The notes under the pieces are model-generated. The model was not told the DNA's origin. It saw only the letters and a program-made list of their open reading frames with translations, and did no database searches. Source: Haemonchus contortus (Eukaryota; Nematoda; Chromadorea; Rhabditida; Trichostrongylidae). Taken from it: a stretch of DNA of 64,000 nt. The stretch spans positions 27,872,959 through 27,936,958 of the forward strand of contig LS997564.1 of NCBI GenBank assembly GCA_000469685.2. Direction: 5' to 3'. The position numbers were made by a program, and so were the translations under genes. Positions 24,322-36,336 of the stretch are shown piece by piece; within the stretch, counting starts at the first letter, position 1; each line of letters opens with the position of its first letter.

Positions 24322-26263
24322 TGTGTAGGGCGGTTCAGTGGTTTTGTTGTTGAGGCGGGAGACGAGTGTAGAAATAACCGTTTATTGTCGGTGTTACCAG
24401 CAAGAAGCGCCGAGCCTAGCCCCCCCCCCCCTTAGGAAGACATGGGGCGGGGCGCGGGGAGCGTCGGGGTCATCGGGACCATGGACGATGACACTCCCCG
24501 GCCCCAAAAGGGATACAAAACATACAAATTTGCATCGAACAAGTTAGCGTCAAAATAATGCATCACAATGGGATCACTGTAGTCGATTTTCGTTCCTTGA
24601 GCGCTGGCTTCGAGCGAACTGGGCGATGGTCGGTTGCAGGTGCGACGACGGCGAGTGGTCGGAACTTGACGTTGCAGATGAATAACAGAGTAAATCCAAT
24701 TAGCAGGTAGTGTGGACGAGGGTGACGGTGAGATAGCGGAGTGGTGAAGGGAGACGACGGGAATGGAGAAGCCTCAGTTTCGAGGCCTTTTGAGCTGCTG
24801 AGCATGAGGCCTTCTGCGGAAGCAGAGGTAGGAATTGTTTGGTCGAATAATCGCAATAGGTTTCTTTCAAAGTTTTGATTATCAAGCCATAATTTTGAGG
24901 TAAGGGTTGGATTCCCTGGATGGTTGATTTTGCTTTCCCTGTAAGACTTTCTTTGTGGAAAATGATCTTTTCAATGACATCCAGCTCTTCGTTTTTATGC
25001 ACTAGCGTCAAAAGATCGCCCAGTATTCGGGAAATTCCTCCGGCTTACCAAAAAATTTGGGCAAGGATGCCTATGGAAGCTTAATAGAACGCCGTAGTAG
25101 ACTACTCATTGGATTTTGGCGGGATTCTCTGCCATCATGATCAGTGGAAAGTGAATTATGACCATTCATCTCGTTGGGATGGGAGTTGTGCTCCGAATCT
25201 TCCTCTTGACCGTTTTGGAATTCCGATTCAAGCGGTGTTTGCTCTGTTCTGCTGGAGGTTTGAGTGATGTAACCAAGTTTCATGCCTATTCTGTTGAACG
25301 CGCAACTCGATTCGTCTAATCTAGCTGTAAGCATAAATATCAAATCGCTTGCGTCAGCAATTGCTTGCTGTAACTGAGACTCTTCTTCAATTTGCTCAAT
25401 TTCAACCATTATACCTTTTTTCTCCGACTTATTTCTGGCATTCTTGTACTCGTCTCTGATTTCGCTGCATAATTTTTGAAGGTTCTCTCTACCCTCCCTG
25501 ATTTGTCTAATACCGCTTTCCAACAGCGCCACAGTGGAACGACATTGATCCTAATTTTCCTCGTCTGCGGTCGTGTATTCTATTGTCACGGTATAACCCT
25601 TGTAACGGGCTGTCAGGTTTTTTAGCGTCGTCGCGCTCAGTACTATGGGTGTCTTATAGAAATGCAGAGCCATTATTGATCGTCTGAATTTCTTAAAATT
25701 TTGACTCACACAACTTCTAGCCATAGGTTCCTTTTTACGGAGGCTACTTGTTCAGTGTGAACGTAGTTTTGCTTTTTTATTCACAATAAGGTAGCTCGAG
25801 GTAATTAATACGGGAACGCTTCCTTTTTTCTCCGAGTTGGAGGTAGTTCGCTTATTTTTTTGCGAAAGAGTTGGCTCCAGGTAATGAATACGGGAGCACT
25901 TTCTCTCTTCTCCTTTAAACTCAGGAGGGAACGATCTGATTCGATCTAGCGGTGGTGAAATTTCCGCTTTAAATATGCTCTTGTTACGAGCAATTGCTTC
26001 TCTAGAGGTCCAAGATTTTTCTCTCAGACGCACTGGAGAATTAGAAGAAAGGAAGCGAGAAGAAAAACTAACTTTTGGCCGATGCACCAAAATGTGTAGG
26101 GCGGTTCAGTGGTTTTGTTGTTGAGGCGGGAGACGAGTGTAGAAATAACCGTTTATTGTCGGTGTTACCAGCAGGAAGCGCCAGAGCCTAGGCCCATGCT
26201 CTTAGGAAGACATGGGGCGGGGCGCGGGGAGCGTCGGGGTCATCGGGACCATGGACGATGACT
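24322..26263 (-). mobile_element. Inner BEL/Pao-type LTR element nested in the outer one
   Basis: Direct repeats of about 171 bp (24322-24493 and 26093-26263) start TGTGTAGGGCGG and end GATGAC(A). They are flanked by a perfect 5-bp target duplication CTCAC (24317-24321 and 26264-26268). A sequence TGGTGC, usual at the start of a tRNA primer-binding site, lies just inside the - strand 5' LTR. The interior is only about 1.6 kb and carries gag but no pol, so the element is non-autonomous. A run of about 12 C at 24420 lies in one LTR only. Confidence 0.9.
24700..25532 (-). pseudogene. BEL/Pao gag fragment (DUF1759-like)
   Basis: The - strand ORF 25532-25071 encodes a coiled coil (GIRQIREGRENLQKLCSEI) and a Ser/Asn-rich part ending RRSIKLP. 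A shift of frame then gives LPKFFGKPEEFPEYWAIF followed by a stop, then LVHKNEELDVIEKIIFHKES and LTGKAKSTIQGIQ. This order is characteristic of nematode and insect Pao-element gag (DUF1759). At least one frameshift and one stop interrupt it. The expected zinc knuckles and A17-type protease are absent. Confidence 0.8.
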
Positions 26264-26571
26264 CTCACCTTAATGATTGCGCACTGCACCGATCCGCACA
26301 GCATCTAACATAGCTCTCCGCCTTATGCTAACCAAATGTCCAATTTGGTCTTCGAGGGCTTCATCTAGTTGCAAAAGAAAATTTCAAAAACATTCTTTAT
26401 GTCCTCTAAATGACAACTCACCACTATATCATCCCAATCGTTAAGAGGTGTGGGACCGGATACGCTATATTCCATAGTGGTGTTGATTCCGACACTTTCT
26501 TCCGAATCATTAATCATTTCAGAGTTCATCTGGAAATGGGGCTACCAACCGAGTCACCGGCTTGGCCTTCA

Positions 26572-26847
26572 AGTCGTACTTTTACAATGTTTCATTCGTT
26601 ATAATACAAGAGAAAATACAAGAGCAACAAATGAAATAAACAAAAACAAGTAGAAGCAAGTTAAAAGGATAAAAGGACAAGTAAAAGAGGAAGTTACAAA
26701 AGAATATGACAGCTATATTTATAGCTGTCCTTATGGGCGTGTTCTGTCCCCCAGCTATCCTCGCCACGGCCTCGCATATCCCGTGGATAGGTTGCAGCCC
26801 CAGATTATCACGCCCTTGGTTACACGTGCCAGACCGGCTATCCTACA
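26572..26847 (-). repeat. 5' LTR of the outer element
   Basis: Direct-repeat partner of 22215-22489, with the same orientation and length to within 1 bp. The 61-codon frame here and the frames at 22225-22419 are LTR sequence. Confidence 0.85.
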
Positions 26848-27229
26848 AAAGGCTTCGCCAACCTATGACTTGATGCGTAAAAGTGTTGGAAATAAATAGT
26901 TGAAAACGGAAAGTGATAATGACAGAACGGCATAGGCAGTATTATACATATGGCGTCATTAATTATCGGTTTACCAATCGAACCCACCTTTAAACAGTGT
27001 TTCATTATGACCTACATCTTTTCCATTAGATAATGTGTGTTGTTCTCAAACTCCCTCAGAACACATATTTGCAATACCTCGCGAATGAATTTCTCGGCCC
27101 GATGCGGGAGTCCAGCTGTATATGAGCTCACATAGACAGAGCTTATGACGCGGCCCAGCTCTGTTCGCCCATCCTCAGCGGTCATCGGATAGATCTACTA
27201 CTCCGTCAATTAATCCTCAACACACACTT
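26848..27229. other. No supported feature
   Basis: Sequence between the outer LTR element and a mariner fragment. I see nothing I can name. Confidence 0.4.
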
Positions 27230-27450
27230 GATCTCATAGCAGCAAAAGCGGGAAGTACTTTTGTGCTCAAGCTCACCCCAACGTATTCGGTAAGTATAGT
27301 GCCATCAGACTTTCATTTGCTCTTCATCTTCCAAAATAGCATAGCCAAAAGATCTGATTTTGAAGACAATGTTAAAAATGCGCTGGAGCAGTAGTTTTTG
27401 TTGGAAAGGAGCCAATTAAGGGGAGCGAAAGCTAAAGAATGGTGTGACTA
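27230..27450 (+). pseudogene. Mariner transposase C-terminal fragment
   Basis: Translation on the + strand gives IVPSDFHLLFIFQNSIAKRS followed by DFEDNVKNALEQ and a stop. This corresponds to the [12 protein letters not shown] catalytic region and following helix of mariner transposases. The terminal inverted repeats and the N-terminal half are missing. Confidence 0.65.
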
Positions 27451-27712
27451 GAAAAACCTTTGCTCAATACGTTATCTCAATACGTTTCCACGGACACATC
27501 AGGTAGGGTCACTAGAAGGGCTTTGGTAATGGCCGTAACCAATAAGGTTGTTATAGCCTTTACCTGGAAAGGGGGAAGTAGTGGAGGGTGCAAGGGATGT
27601 AGCCATGTGATAGTATGGCCACTGAATGATGTGACGATACCATCAGTGAAAATCTAAATTAAACTGGAGCTTGGTTTCAAAAAGTTCGCCATTGCGTTCA
27701 ATTCGGTAGAAG

Positions 27713-28006
27713 CTAATCCTCAGCACAGAAAGAGGTGATTTCAAATGTTTTTATAGCCCTCCATATTTCCCTGCTCGGGAGCACAGCCAGTAAGGGAAGC
27801 ATGGGAACATCTGCTCGGTAAGAGTCTTTTCTGAGGAATGTGAGAACTGGTGTTAGTTTTCGAATATCGGAAGGCACATATAAAACTGAGCACACAGACA
27901 GTCCTTGAAGGAATCTAATAAAAATTACAACACCTTGGCTGAGGCTACAGAGAAGAATAAGTAAGGCATCAAGGTATAGTGCCAAGATTATTCGAGAATC
28001 GAACAA
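27713..28006 (-). CDS. Hydrophobic 97-codon ORF, unrecognised
   Basis: Begins MFDSRIILALYLDALLILL and ends FCAED. It has one or two possible membrane segments. There is no splice context or known family; it may be a receptor fragment or chance. Confidence 0.2.
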   Translation of the reverse strand: MFDSRIILALYLDALLILLCSLSQGVVIFIRFLQGLSVCSVLYVPSDIRKLTPVLTFLRKDSYRADVPMLPLLAVLPSREIWRAIKTFEITSFCAED

Positions 28007-28440
28007 GATCGCTTACTGGGCACTCGGTTCTACGATTTCCAATTCACAAGTCCTAGAAATTGTGAATTCCTGGGCCAACTACGAACAGCGACAGCCCCTT
28101 GTAAATCACGTATTGTTGAGTTGTTCCAAATTGAATTCCAACCCATGGTGTACCTCTCAGATGTTAAGCAGGAATCTTTCTTGGTCTGCAATCTTTAGGA
28201 TTTGATTTTGCTCGCAACGATCGCTCACCTCTGTTCAGTGTCACTCACTGCTTGATTCCATTGTTCAAACACTAACGCCCGCCGAATAGCATCCGGTGTG
28301 GACGACGCGGTGCACCTAATTCCTCTCATCTCCTCCTACTTTGCCCCACAGCTTCGAGTTCACGAATATTTCCTAACCTTTGGATTTTGTTTTTACAGCT
28401 TTGAAGATTTGATTTGTTCGCAATCAATGTCCAGCTCTGT

Positions 28441-28710
28441 TCAAGGTCGCTCGCTGTACCAGAGCTGCGGCTTGTAACCTTCCAAGACGTTCACATTCCT
28501 AGCTGATAGATGTAATCTGGATTTCAAGCGCTCTTGAGTTTTCCAAACTCCATCAACCGTCTCTCTGCTCTCTGCAGAATTTTTTTCAGCCGTAAATTTT
28601 GCCGACTGCATGTAGCAGTTGGTTCGGAACGTTCTTTCTTCCTCCGCGCTCCAGCATTCCTCAACCACATCTTTGAAATGCTGGCGCCACTTTTTCTCAA
28701 CCTAACTCTA
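28441..28710 (-). CDS. Coding-like charged exon, unrecognised
   Basis: An open frame of about 85 codons on the - strand runs from an acceptor-like GAGTTAG (VEKKWRQHFKDVVEECWSAE) to YKPQLWYSERP and TGA at 28441. It is rich in Glu, Lys and Arg and predicted helical. Overlapping frames exist, so strand and frame are uncertain. Part of its 3' side (28400-28460) is duplicated at 28187-28260. Confidence 0.3.
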
Positions 28711-29854
28711 CAGCAGTCATGCTGTATGTTTGTTCTTTGATATCTCTTGGAATGTGAGCATATAGAAGCATTTTCATAACCAAGCATCATCAAATATCAT
28801 CACTTCATCTAGTCGATATCACGTCATTTTTTGGAATCGATCCGCTTGCACCCTCATTAACTTATGTCATTTTGTTTTACATCATAAGCATCTTAACTAT
28901 GGGCTATTTTCATCTTATTTTAATCCTTCAGTGTGAGGGACAAGGAGCACACTGCCCTTGAGCAAAAACTAAACAACTAAATAAACAAACAACAACGTAT
29001 GTTCCTGTAGCTCCTTTCAATGGACACATAGATGGCTTGTAGCTTGAGCGAGAACCCTTTTTCTCGACCTTTTTCGAACTACAATTGTTCCACTTTTCTC
29101 TACCTCCAAGAAAATGGCCAGGAATCCCACGCATCTCTATGTTAATAGCCCTGTCTCGATCGATTGGTGCCGTTGAGCTGATTCACTCCGTACATAAAAT
29201 ATTTGATTACTTTTTTTCTTGATATGTACCTACACGAGTAGCTTCGTGGAAATTGCCAGGCACTGCAGGGATCAAACATTGTTACAAGATAAGTACCGGG
29301 AAAGAAAAGTGATGAATGAGAAGGCCAAGTCAGCTCGCCACTCCAGCAGACGCAGTCTGAGCTAATAGATGAGACGGGTGCTCAGATACCTGCGTATACG
29401 AAAAATTTAAGTGAATTACTTGCCATTACATGAAGGTAGAAGCTTCCCCAAGCGGCATCAGCTTGACCTCTGTGCTATTGTTCGCTGACATATCCAGCCT
29501 CCCAAGGCACGCCTAACGCAATCACAAAAGTCAAAAGATTGCTTCCAAGCTTTGTTTCAGAATAAGATTACTACAGACCCGATTTTTCGTTTAGAGCCTG
29601 ATGTGTTAACAAAGTGGGTTCAAGCGGAACGGACGCTTTTTGATGAACTTATTACAGCACCCCTGCAAAGCAGCTGATTACATTAAATCCATCCTTTTTC
29701 CGCAAGCCAGTGCCACAAGAGAAATCGACTGCGTTAACTGAATAGAGAAGGATAAAATTTTCGTTGTTCAACGGCATCAACGGGTATGCGCCATGCATCT
29801 GCCCCAATCCGCGACTATGAAGGACAAAGGATAAATACCTAGATGGAGGTAACA

Positions 29855-29960
29855 GGCCTACAGAATGACTTGTGATGGTCAGCCGATGTGCTTCCAATCA
29901 ATCGGCCCGAGGAGATAGGAGGCTCGGTTGGCCTGAACGAGCCCTGCCCTGGGAGTGGGC
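29855..29960 (-). repeat. Degenerate SINE fragment
   Basis: The run of ACTTGTGATGGTCAGCCGATG, then CCAATCAATCGG...GGTTGGCC, matches the body of the window's SINE family read on the - strand. Confidence 0.5.
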
Positions 29961-30592
29961 GCCCTATTCTCCAGGAAAATCTCAAATTCCTGGAAAGCTG
30001 TGGAAAACATGTCAGTGTGGTTTCGGTACCTATTGGAATTGTTCTCCCGAAGACTCGGGTAGTGCTGCGTTTGATTCCTTTGATGGGCGTCATTAGTGGG
30101 GTTTGTGTACGAACAAAAGGAAAGAACAACAACGATAAGTTATCCGCTCACTGGATATTCCGGTGTTGCTACTTATGTAAGCATGAATACCTGCAGGTTC
30201 GAATAAAGGTAATTACCTTCGCTTCACGGGAAGAGTGGATGCCCAGTAGTTTTTTAGCAGAGTTCCAATCGTTTCCAATTGAAAAGTTACTCCGATCTGA
30301 GGGATGTCGAGATAGGGAAGATACCACAACTTTATCTATTAAATGAGACAGATGAAATGCTAAACAGATACAAAGTAAGTGGAATAGGAGGACTAGAAAG
30401 CATGGAAAAGTCTCGCTCAGAATGGGCAGTTCCCCATTTACAACATAGAGGCCGAGACTAGGTAGTACACAGGCACACGGACCATTGAACTTTAGGATAC
30501 GATGTATCCGCCGATGCTCGATGTGCCGATTTACGATCTCGTAAATGTCCGAATCAAACATCAAGCTCCGGTGTGGCACATAAATTACACAT
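29888..30592 (+). CDS. Open region with a possible terminal exon, unrecognised
   Basis: A 152-codon frame (29888-30346) starts inside SINE sequence and is probably chance. Further right, an acceptor AACTTTAG at 30495 opens MYPPMLDVPIYDLVNVRIKH ending in NYT and TGA near 30592. This looks natural but is short and has no partner exon. A 136-codon - strand frame (30169-30579) overlaps it. Confidence 0.2.
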
Positions 30593-31699
30593 GAATAGAA
30601 TGTTCAAACCATTTTGGGAAGAACGACAAATGATTTTTTGTCTTTATTTCTCTCTATTTCATCTTTTCGTACTTACTGAGTTCAGTTCTAAACCGAACTG
30701 AAGGTGCTGGTGCAAGTAGTCCCCTTTGGAAGAACGTTGCTTCAAAAATCTTCACCAGGACAATGTGCTCCTTACGGAGCATTTGGAGTTGACGAAGCTC
30801 CAATGCAATGGGAACCAATCAAGTCGATGGTTCTCGAGCCTGATTTACCGTAGGCTTTAATTTCGCTTTAATTTCGTGATGCGGAAACTTCATCCGGCCC
30901 CGTCTGCTTGGGCAAACCCGGCTGAAAAATGGAACAATAAACTTTTTCCTCCTATGTGATGGTCTAAATGTTTGCCATTGGCATTGCCACCTGCAGAATA
31001 AACAGGTATTCCTTGTTAGCAGGAAAGAACTGTCCTGTCATTATACTTGATAGAAGTCAAAGCTGTAGGTGTGCTGTTCTTCATAATCATTCAAAATCAA
31101 AAAAAATCCAAAAATTTTAGGGTTTAGAGAGAAACCCTTTCCAAGAAATTGGCAAGTTCCACCGAAGGAATATTTCAACATTGCGTGAAGCATAGTGGGA
31201 GACGGGAGTAAACAGAAAAATTTGATATGCTGATCACAAATATTGAGACCGAAAATGCTGGCTGCGCCGAAAATTTCCCTCTAACACCTCCCGACTGATT
31301 ACGCATGGGTAAGCTCCTGATCGACACGCAAAACTTTTGCACATTCTGTTTTTTATCCGATAAAAGCTTTTAACCTAATTTTTGGCATTCACTCGCGTCA
31401 AAGCGCGATTACATTTACCATTCATCCATTTCACGTTTATCGAAGAACGAGTGAGTATAGAAACGGTAAGATTCCCGGTTCGCCTTAATTATTTTTTTAT
31501 CAGACATTATATCATTTCTTACCATATTTCTCCGTGTAAGCAACCTACACTCCTCTCTGCACCCATTCAAGAATTTTGTCGAAAGAATGCCTAGATGGGA
31601 TCATTCGGCGCTTTTAAGATGATTGCAGTCCCTGCATGATTTTGCTGTTTTCTCTTTTTGTTTGTCTCATAATGTCTCATGTCTTAGGCTCTGTCTAAT

Positions 31700-32345
31700 G
31701 TCTTAGGGCGAAGGTAGTGTAGCGCCAAGGTTCGCCCATGGCGAGCATGGTCCGCGGATCGAATCTAAGATCGATTCCCGTCCAGGCTTATTAAGCCTCC
31801 CACCCTCACGGTTCGGGTTATTGGGATCAGACTTGCCTGGCAAGATGAGAGTTGTACATCCGTACAGTCTTCGCAATTATTGCAGCTCTAGCGTTCTTCA
31901 TATAGCTCAATCGATATGCAATCATTATTTGAGGCATGACTCTACTGTTAGTTCTTTTTTTCTTGTATTTCTTACCCGCTGCTGCATCCTGCCATGTTTC
32001 TTCGGGAGAATGTCCGTTGCGCGCGTCCGTCGAAAGTAGGTCACATCGCCTACTTCGCGCGCGGCGCACTCCACTGAGGTAACGATACGACCTTACAGTA
32101 CTGCCAAGTGTCGGTGGAGCGAATGATTTGCATTGTTCCATGATATCTTCTCTTTGACTGGCTGTTGTGGACCAAGCGCAACTCGTATGCCCTGCTGACA
32201 ATTGCGACGTTTGTCAAGTATCGCGGGCTGACCCGCCGCATGCGACGGCTGCGACGTGACCTAGTTTAGACGATCGCGCGCAACGAAGCGCAGCCGTTTC
32301 TTCGCGCGGCGTCCCTCTCGCCGCGAAGGATTTTCTGCACCACAC
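31700..32345 (+). repeat. SINE-like head followed by GC-rich repeat
   Basis: GGCGAAGGTAGTGTAGCGCC at 31708 and GCGGATCGAATC at 31755 give boxes A and B of a tRNA-like head. From 31990 to 32340 the sequence is rich in CGCG with short palindromes such as CTTCGCGCG. The 124-codon - strand ORF across it is not gene-like. Confidence 0.55.
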
Positions 32346-32592
32346 CCATGCAGTTGTTATGCCTTACCTCACGCCACCCATCTCAAAATTTGCCGCAACA
32401 GTTTTGAAAAAGCAGAAGGATATACGCGTGAGGACTAAGACGCACTTTGACGTGTGGTTGCTGACAACATTTGAAGAACTCATTGCAGACAGTTTTGACG
32501 AACTCATTTTGAAGACATCAGGGCATTGCACAAGCGACAGGGACGCTCATATTTTCTCAACGACACTTTCTGAAATCAACGTACATAGTATA

Positions 32593-33472
32593 TTAGGTTG
32601 GCAAATAAGTCCTGCGACAAAATGGAGACCTTTTTTGAATCATTTCTAAATTTTTTCATATGAATCAATTTTCGGAAAAATATTCACCAAAGAAGTCAAC
32701 ATCCTTCTTTTATCCTTTGAGCCAATCACTGATGCCATCTCTTCAGGAGTGAGGGAGCTGTGACTCGAAGAATTAATTGACTGCCGTTTTCAGATCACAT
32801 TAAGTTACGAGTTTTTTTCCACAACGGTATGCTCAAGAAGGAGGAGCGCATGGTAGGTAAAAGGGGCAACACTTGGGGAGTACGACTGATGAACAACCTG
32901 GAACCAAGCGAGATTGGTGAACTTTTGACGTGGGTCTAAAGCGAATTTTCCACTTGCGTAGTCCCTCTGTGAGGACATGATCTACAGTTTGCTCGTCCTT
33001 CTCTAACCCCGTTGGCCAAATAAAGGGGATCAGGGGCAAGTGATAGCTGTGTCCATCTAGTCTGCGTTTAGCAACTCGTAGTGGATAGATTCCTTCAACC
33101 TCCATTAAACTAAGAGATGATGTTTGCGTTACTCCGAAGGCTAGTTAGTATCTTCTACAGCGAAGCGATTCAACAGATTGTTGACCGTCGATCGGTGAGC
33201 AGTGGTAGCATCGAATAGATTGTTAATATTTCGAGCCGCTACACTCGCGTTTTTCCCTTGGCGTGCTAAGTAGAAGGTGATGGTACGAATCGGGTGTTGT
33301 ACATTTCCTGGCCGTGATGCTGCGAAAGCCCACACAAGTGCCATTATTTACTCATGTGTTGATTGCCCGGGGAATGTCCTACAAGTTTACAACCCTTGCT
33401 ACCGTGTTCACACTGTTGATACAAATTTTCAACGCTTCAAATTTTTTGTCGCAGGCTTATTTGCCAACCTAA
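32593..33472 (-). mobile_element. Mariner element with intact TIRs, decayed transposase
   Basis: Terminal inverted repeats TTAGGTTGGCAAATAAGTCC and its complement (about 28 bp) lie at 32593 and 33443-33472, each flanked by TA. Length is 880 bp. On the - strand the start of the transposase is visible near 33270 (ARQGKNASVAARNINN), then stops and frameshifts. Remnants such as KRWHQ sit near the other end. Confidence 0.85.
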
Positions 33473-33479
33473 TAGTATA

Positions 33480-34640
33480 TAGGACGCATATAGGACTTTT
33501 TTTAAAAGCTGCAAATCACATGATGCCACCCAGCAGGCAGCTTAAAAGTATTTCAAAGTGGAGAGCAGTCAATAACGTTGTTCTGTGTCTACTGAGAGCT
33601 GGCCTCATATCAAATCAATACCATTTCATTGATTTTACAACATTGGTGATGGCTTGTATTTGAAGACGAACGCGCTGTGAGCTTCGCTTTCGCAATTAAA
33701 CCCTACATGATCACCGACAGGAGGTTCAATGTTGACAGTGGCCGCAGACGGAATCTGGAGAATTTCAAATCTACATGTAGTGTTCTTGGATGAGCACAGT
33801 TGAACAAAATCTTATGAGCTTGACAAAGATAGAGGAGCACACACTTATAGATACGTCAACCAAGGAGGGTGGTAATTAGGCGAGGCAAGGTAGTTGTAGC
33901 CGATTTGAAGGATGAGGTGCTTACAGAAACAGAGGGGGGGGGGGGGGAACGAGTAACTTACCGAGTTGTAACTTGCTTCCCATCAAATCCCTTCAAAACT
34001 CCAAGATGAATCAGGCAAGGTGTAGGCGTGAGATTGTTGCCGATTACAACAATGAGCTTTTACCATAGAGACTGCACCTTCAGAAGAAAATAATCCAGAT
34101 ACAGCACCAGAATAGGAACGGAAGTAATCAAGGTTATGGATGTTAATATCAAGAAAATTTGCCGTTCAGGGAATAAAAGTGCTCCCGATCAGCCCCAGTT
34201 CGAAACATAAAACGAGCACAGTAATGAGTCATTGCTTCCATTAATCGGAGGCTATTCGCCACCAACATGATGAAAAGGGTTCATGGTTGTTTGAGTGATA
34301 GCTCTGCATTTTCTTTTTTTCACAATGGCTGCGAGCTGACAGCAGTTGATTATTAGAGAATTATGTCGGTGCGGCTTTCCTACAGCACTGGCATCGGTCT
34401 GATTCTGTCTGTGCAGTTTCATTTGCAGTTACCTCAATGTCTGCACACCAGTTCTACACACAACCAACTTCTGCCTGTATGTGACGACCGGCAGCGTCGA
34501 TAAGGGATCATAACCTTCCCTTCTCAAAATTTAGACAAACTTCTCTCATTAATGCCTTGGTTGCGAGAAAAACCAGCTTTCTTGATTCCACGAACTTATT
34601 AAACTTCACTGAATCGCAAGACCGTGCTCATTCCATCAAT
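33480..34640. other. No supported gene
   Basis: Includes a 14-base G run at about 33937-33950 and mixed AT-rich sequence. I see no exon chain. Confidence 0.35.
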
Positions 34641-34649
34641 CTTATACGC

Positions 34650-34832
34650 CTACTTCTGTGAATCTAAGCCCATCGAGAACTTAGTGCTTGATGCAATATC
34701 CATCACAGTCGTTTTCTCCACATCTTCAACCTTCTTGAACTTTGATTCCATGAAGCCTTTTTTGTATCGAGCCTTCTTATGCCGCTGAGCAACAAATGCG
34801 TTATGATTTTTGGTCTTCCAAGCGACATCAAC
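34650..34832 (-). CDS. Coding-like Lys-rich segment, unrecognised
   Basis: After an acceptor-like GAATAG, the - strand frame reads NAFVAQRHKKARYKKGFMES then KVEDVEKTTVMDIASSTKF and ends in a TAG. The same frame continues past the stop (AYKIDGMSTVLRFSEV), which suggests a decayed gene or retrocopy. It overlaps an alternative + strand frame. Confidence 0.3.
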   Translation of the reverse strand, partial: VDVAWKTKNHNAFVAQRHKKARYKKGFMESKFKKVEDVEKTTVMDIASSTKFSMGLDSQK

Positions 34833-34996
34833 CTATTCGTATCCATGGTATAGGCAGTAGATTAGACCGAGATCCACAGTATGCAGCAGCTATGACTTTT
34901 ATGGGAGCAAGAATTCAACTTCATCCACCAGATATATGGAAAGCAGATATGTTCGCATCATCCGCAAGTACTATTGTGAGGGAATTACCAAGATGA
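34755..34996 (+). CDS. Coding-like segment, unrecognised
   Basis: The + strand frame reads MRYDFWSSKRHQPIRIHGIG, then DPQYAAAMTFMGARIQLHPP, and ends TIVRELPR with TGA. It is natural-looking with no low-complexity bias, but lacks a clear acceptor and I do not recognise it. Confidence 0.3.
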
Positions 34997-35789
34997 TCAG
35001 CATCCAATGGCTATCTCTCTCATTTATAAAGCAGAAACTTGGTGTGTCGGTATGTCGGTATGTCAGTTTGTAGGTTTGTTGGTAAATAAGCTAAACGGAC
35101 GCAGATGTACGCAGAAAGTTGCTCCTTTCGGAAAAGTTCCTCTTTTCCCTCCCCTCGTCCGTATTCCTCGCAGCAGTTCAACAGACCATAAGTTCTCTTT
35201 ATGTGTTCACCACAACGAGTGATATTGACTTCCCGGATTACACAGCTTCCCACGCTTTACAAATAATTCTATCGTTACTGTGGGAGACTCTTCCAGTAAG
35301 ACCTACTTGATATCAACTCCTCGAAAAGGTCCCAAGCCTTGCATCCAAATTTCAGTCCACGTCACTTTCCGTGTTTGATTCACCGACTTTACCTGCATGT
35401 CATAAAGAACATTTATATTTATTGCCCTATGGATGTCAGGTGTTGGAGGTCGATGTGTTTGTTTAAGTATAGGAAAACACTGGCATCAGTATTTGCATTG
35501 AACCATGTCATGCAACATTAACTGTATATGTATTCGAAACCAGAAATGGTGTAACCTTCTCTTTATGGAAATATCTTTTCGCACACAACAGCAATGCCTT
35601 CGTCTAAGAATTTCGTTCTCTGAACTGATGTTTGACCTACTGCAATTCGAAATTCACTAACTTCCAAGAATAAAGGATAAAGGATGAAGTCTTGATTTAG
35701 GGCAGATTATTCTTTCCTACCCGGTAGGCAGGGGAATGGAAAGATAGTAATAACGGTACTAGTGTGCAGGCCCCAACGCTTGTCTTTGA

Positions 35790-36085
35790 TAATGTCGAAG
35801 GTCTTGAAGTCTTGGGGTTTAATCAATCCCGTCTGAGAGATGCGTCCACGCATTTGACTCCCATTCAGAATTGTAGTGGCGTATTGAATGCGTATGTGGC
35901 CCATACAGTGACTTGCGGGGCCAACCAATACACAAGTCAGCGCTTTTATCCTCCCAGACGAGTCTGCTACCAATTCACCCCGGGAGGATGGAAGGCTTGG
36001 TTGGTTTCGACGGATAGCTATCCGGTATTCGGACTCTTGACCGTGTGGGTGAGATAGTGCCACTACACTACCTTCGCCACTTCCA
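35790..36085 (-). repeat. tRNA-derived SINE copy 2
   Basis: A nearly full copy: tail-proximal AATCAATCCCGTCTGAGAG, the body with CAGACGAGTCTGCTACCAAT, and the head complement CACTACACTACCTTCGCC at 36060. Confidence 0.75.
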
Positions 36086-36336
36086 GTCATAACTGGAAAA
36101 ACTCAAGCAAAACAATGTAAGAGAAGTCGTTCGGAATCGTCATTCTGAACTGTCCACACTTATGTTCATGCATGATGACTGAAGTCATTGGAAGAAGAGA
36201 GTAGCTGATGCTCTTGTTTTATTTGTACATGCGTTCTGAAAAGTGAAGAAAACATTAGTATGTTTAAACCTAGTTGATTTGAAGGACTCTAGGTAGCCGG
36301 AATGTCATCCAGCATCTGCTATCCACTGTGCAAACT

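Larger units (their letters stand above)
22575..26530 (-). pseudogene. Gag-like ORF of the outer element, interrupted
   Basis: Read on the - strand, the reading frame enters at about 26530 (MINDSEESVGINTT) and is cut by the inner element between 26264 and 24321. It resumes with TFFEEMQMSQEELHDFF, a coiled coil (KVIRDLENLIKSLQDQVRSM at 24090-24030) and a capsid-like part (PRAYDEILSALKMARRNP and LTKRPRESIAEFCCRMEDLS near 23500-23380). A zinc-knuckle-like motif follows near 23060-23020. Defects include an in-frame TGA at 24169-24171, another stop near 23550, and Tyr at the second Cys position of the knuckle. A last frame at 22913-22575 is unassigned. No protease or polymerase is visible. Confidence 0.7.
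22215..26847 (-). mobile_element. Outer LTR retrotransposon, - strand, split by a second element
   Basis: Flanked by 275-276 bp direct repeats (22215-22489 and 26572-26847) that start TGTAGG on the - strand. A purine-rich tract (GAGGAAAGGG) abuts the 3' LTR, as a polypurine tract should. Flanks are taagg and aaagg, a 4-of-5 match to a target duplication. The internal part holds a gag-like region but no recognisable reverse transcriptase or integrase, so it is non-autonomous or deleted. Removing the insertion at 24322-26263 leaves about 2.7 kb. The gag style suggests Ty3/Gypsy, but this is uncertain. Confidence 0.85.
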
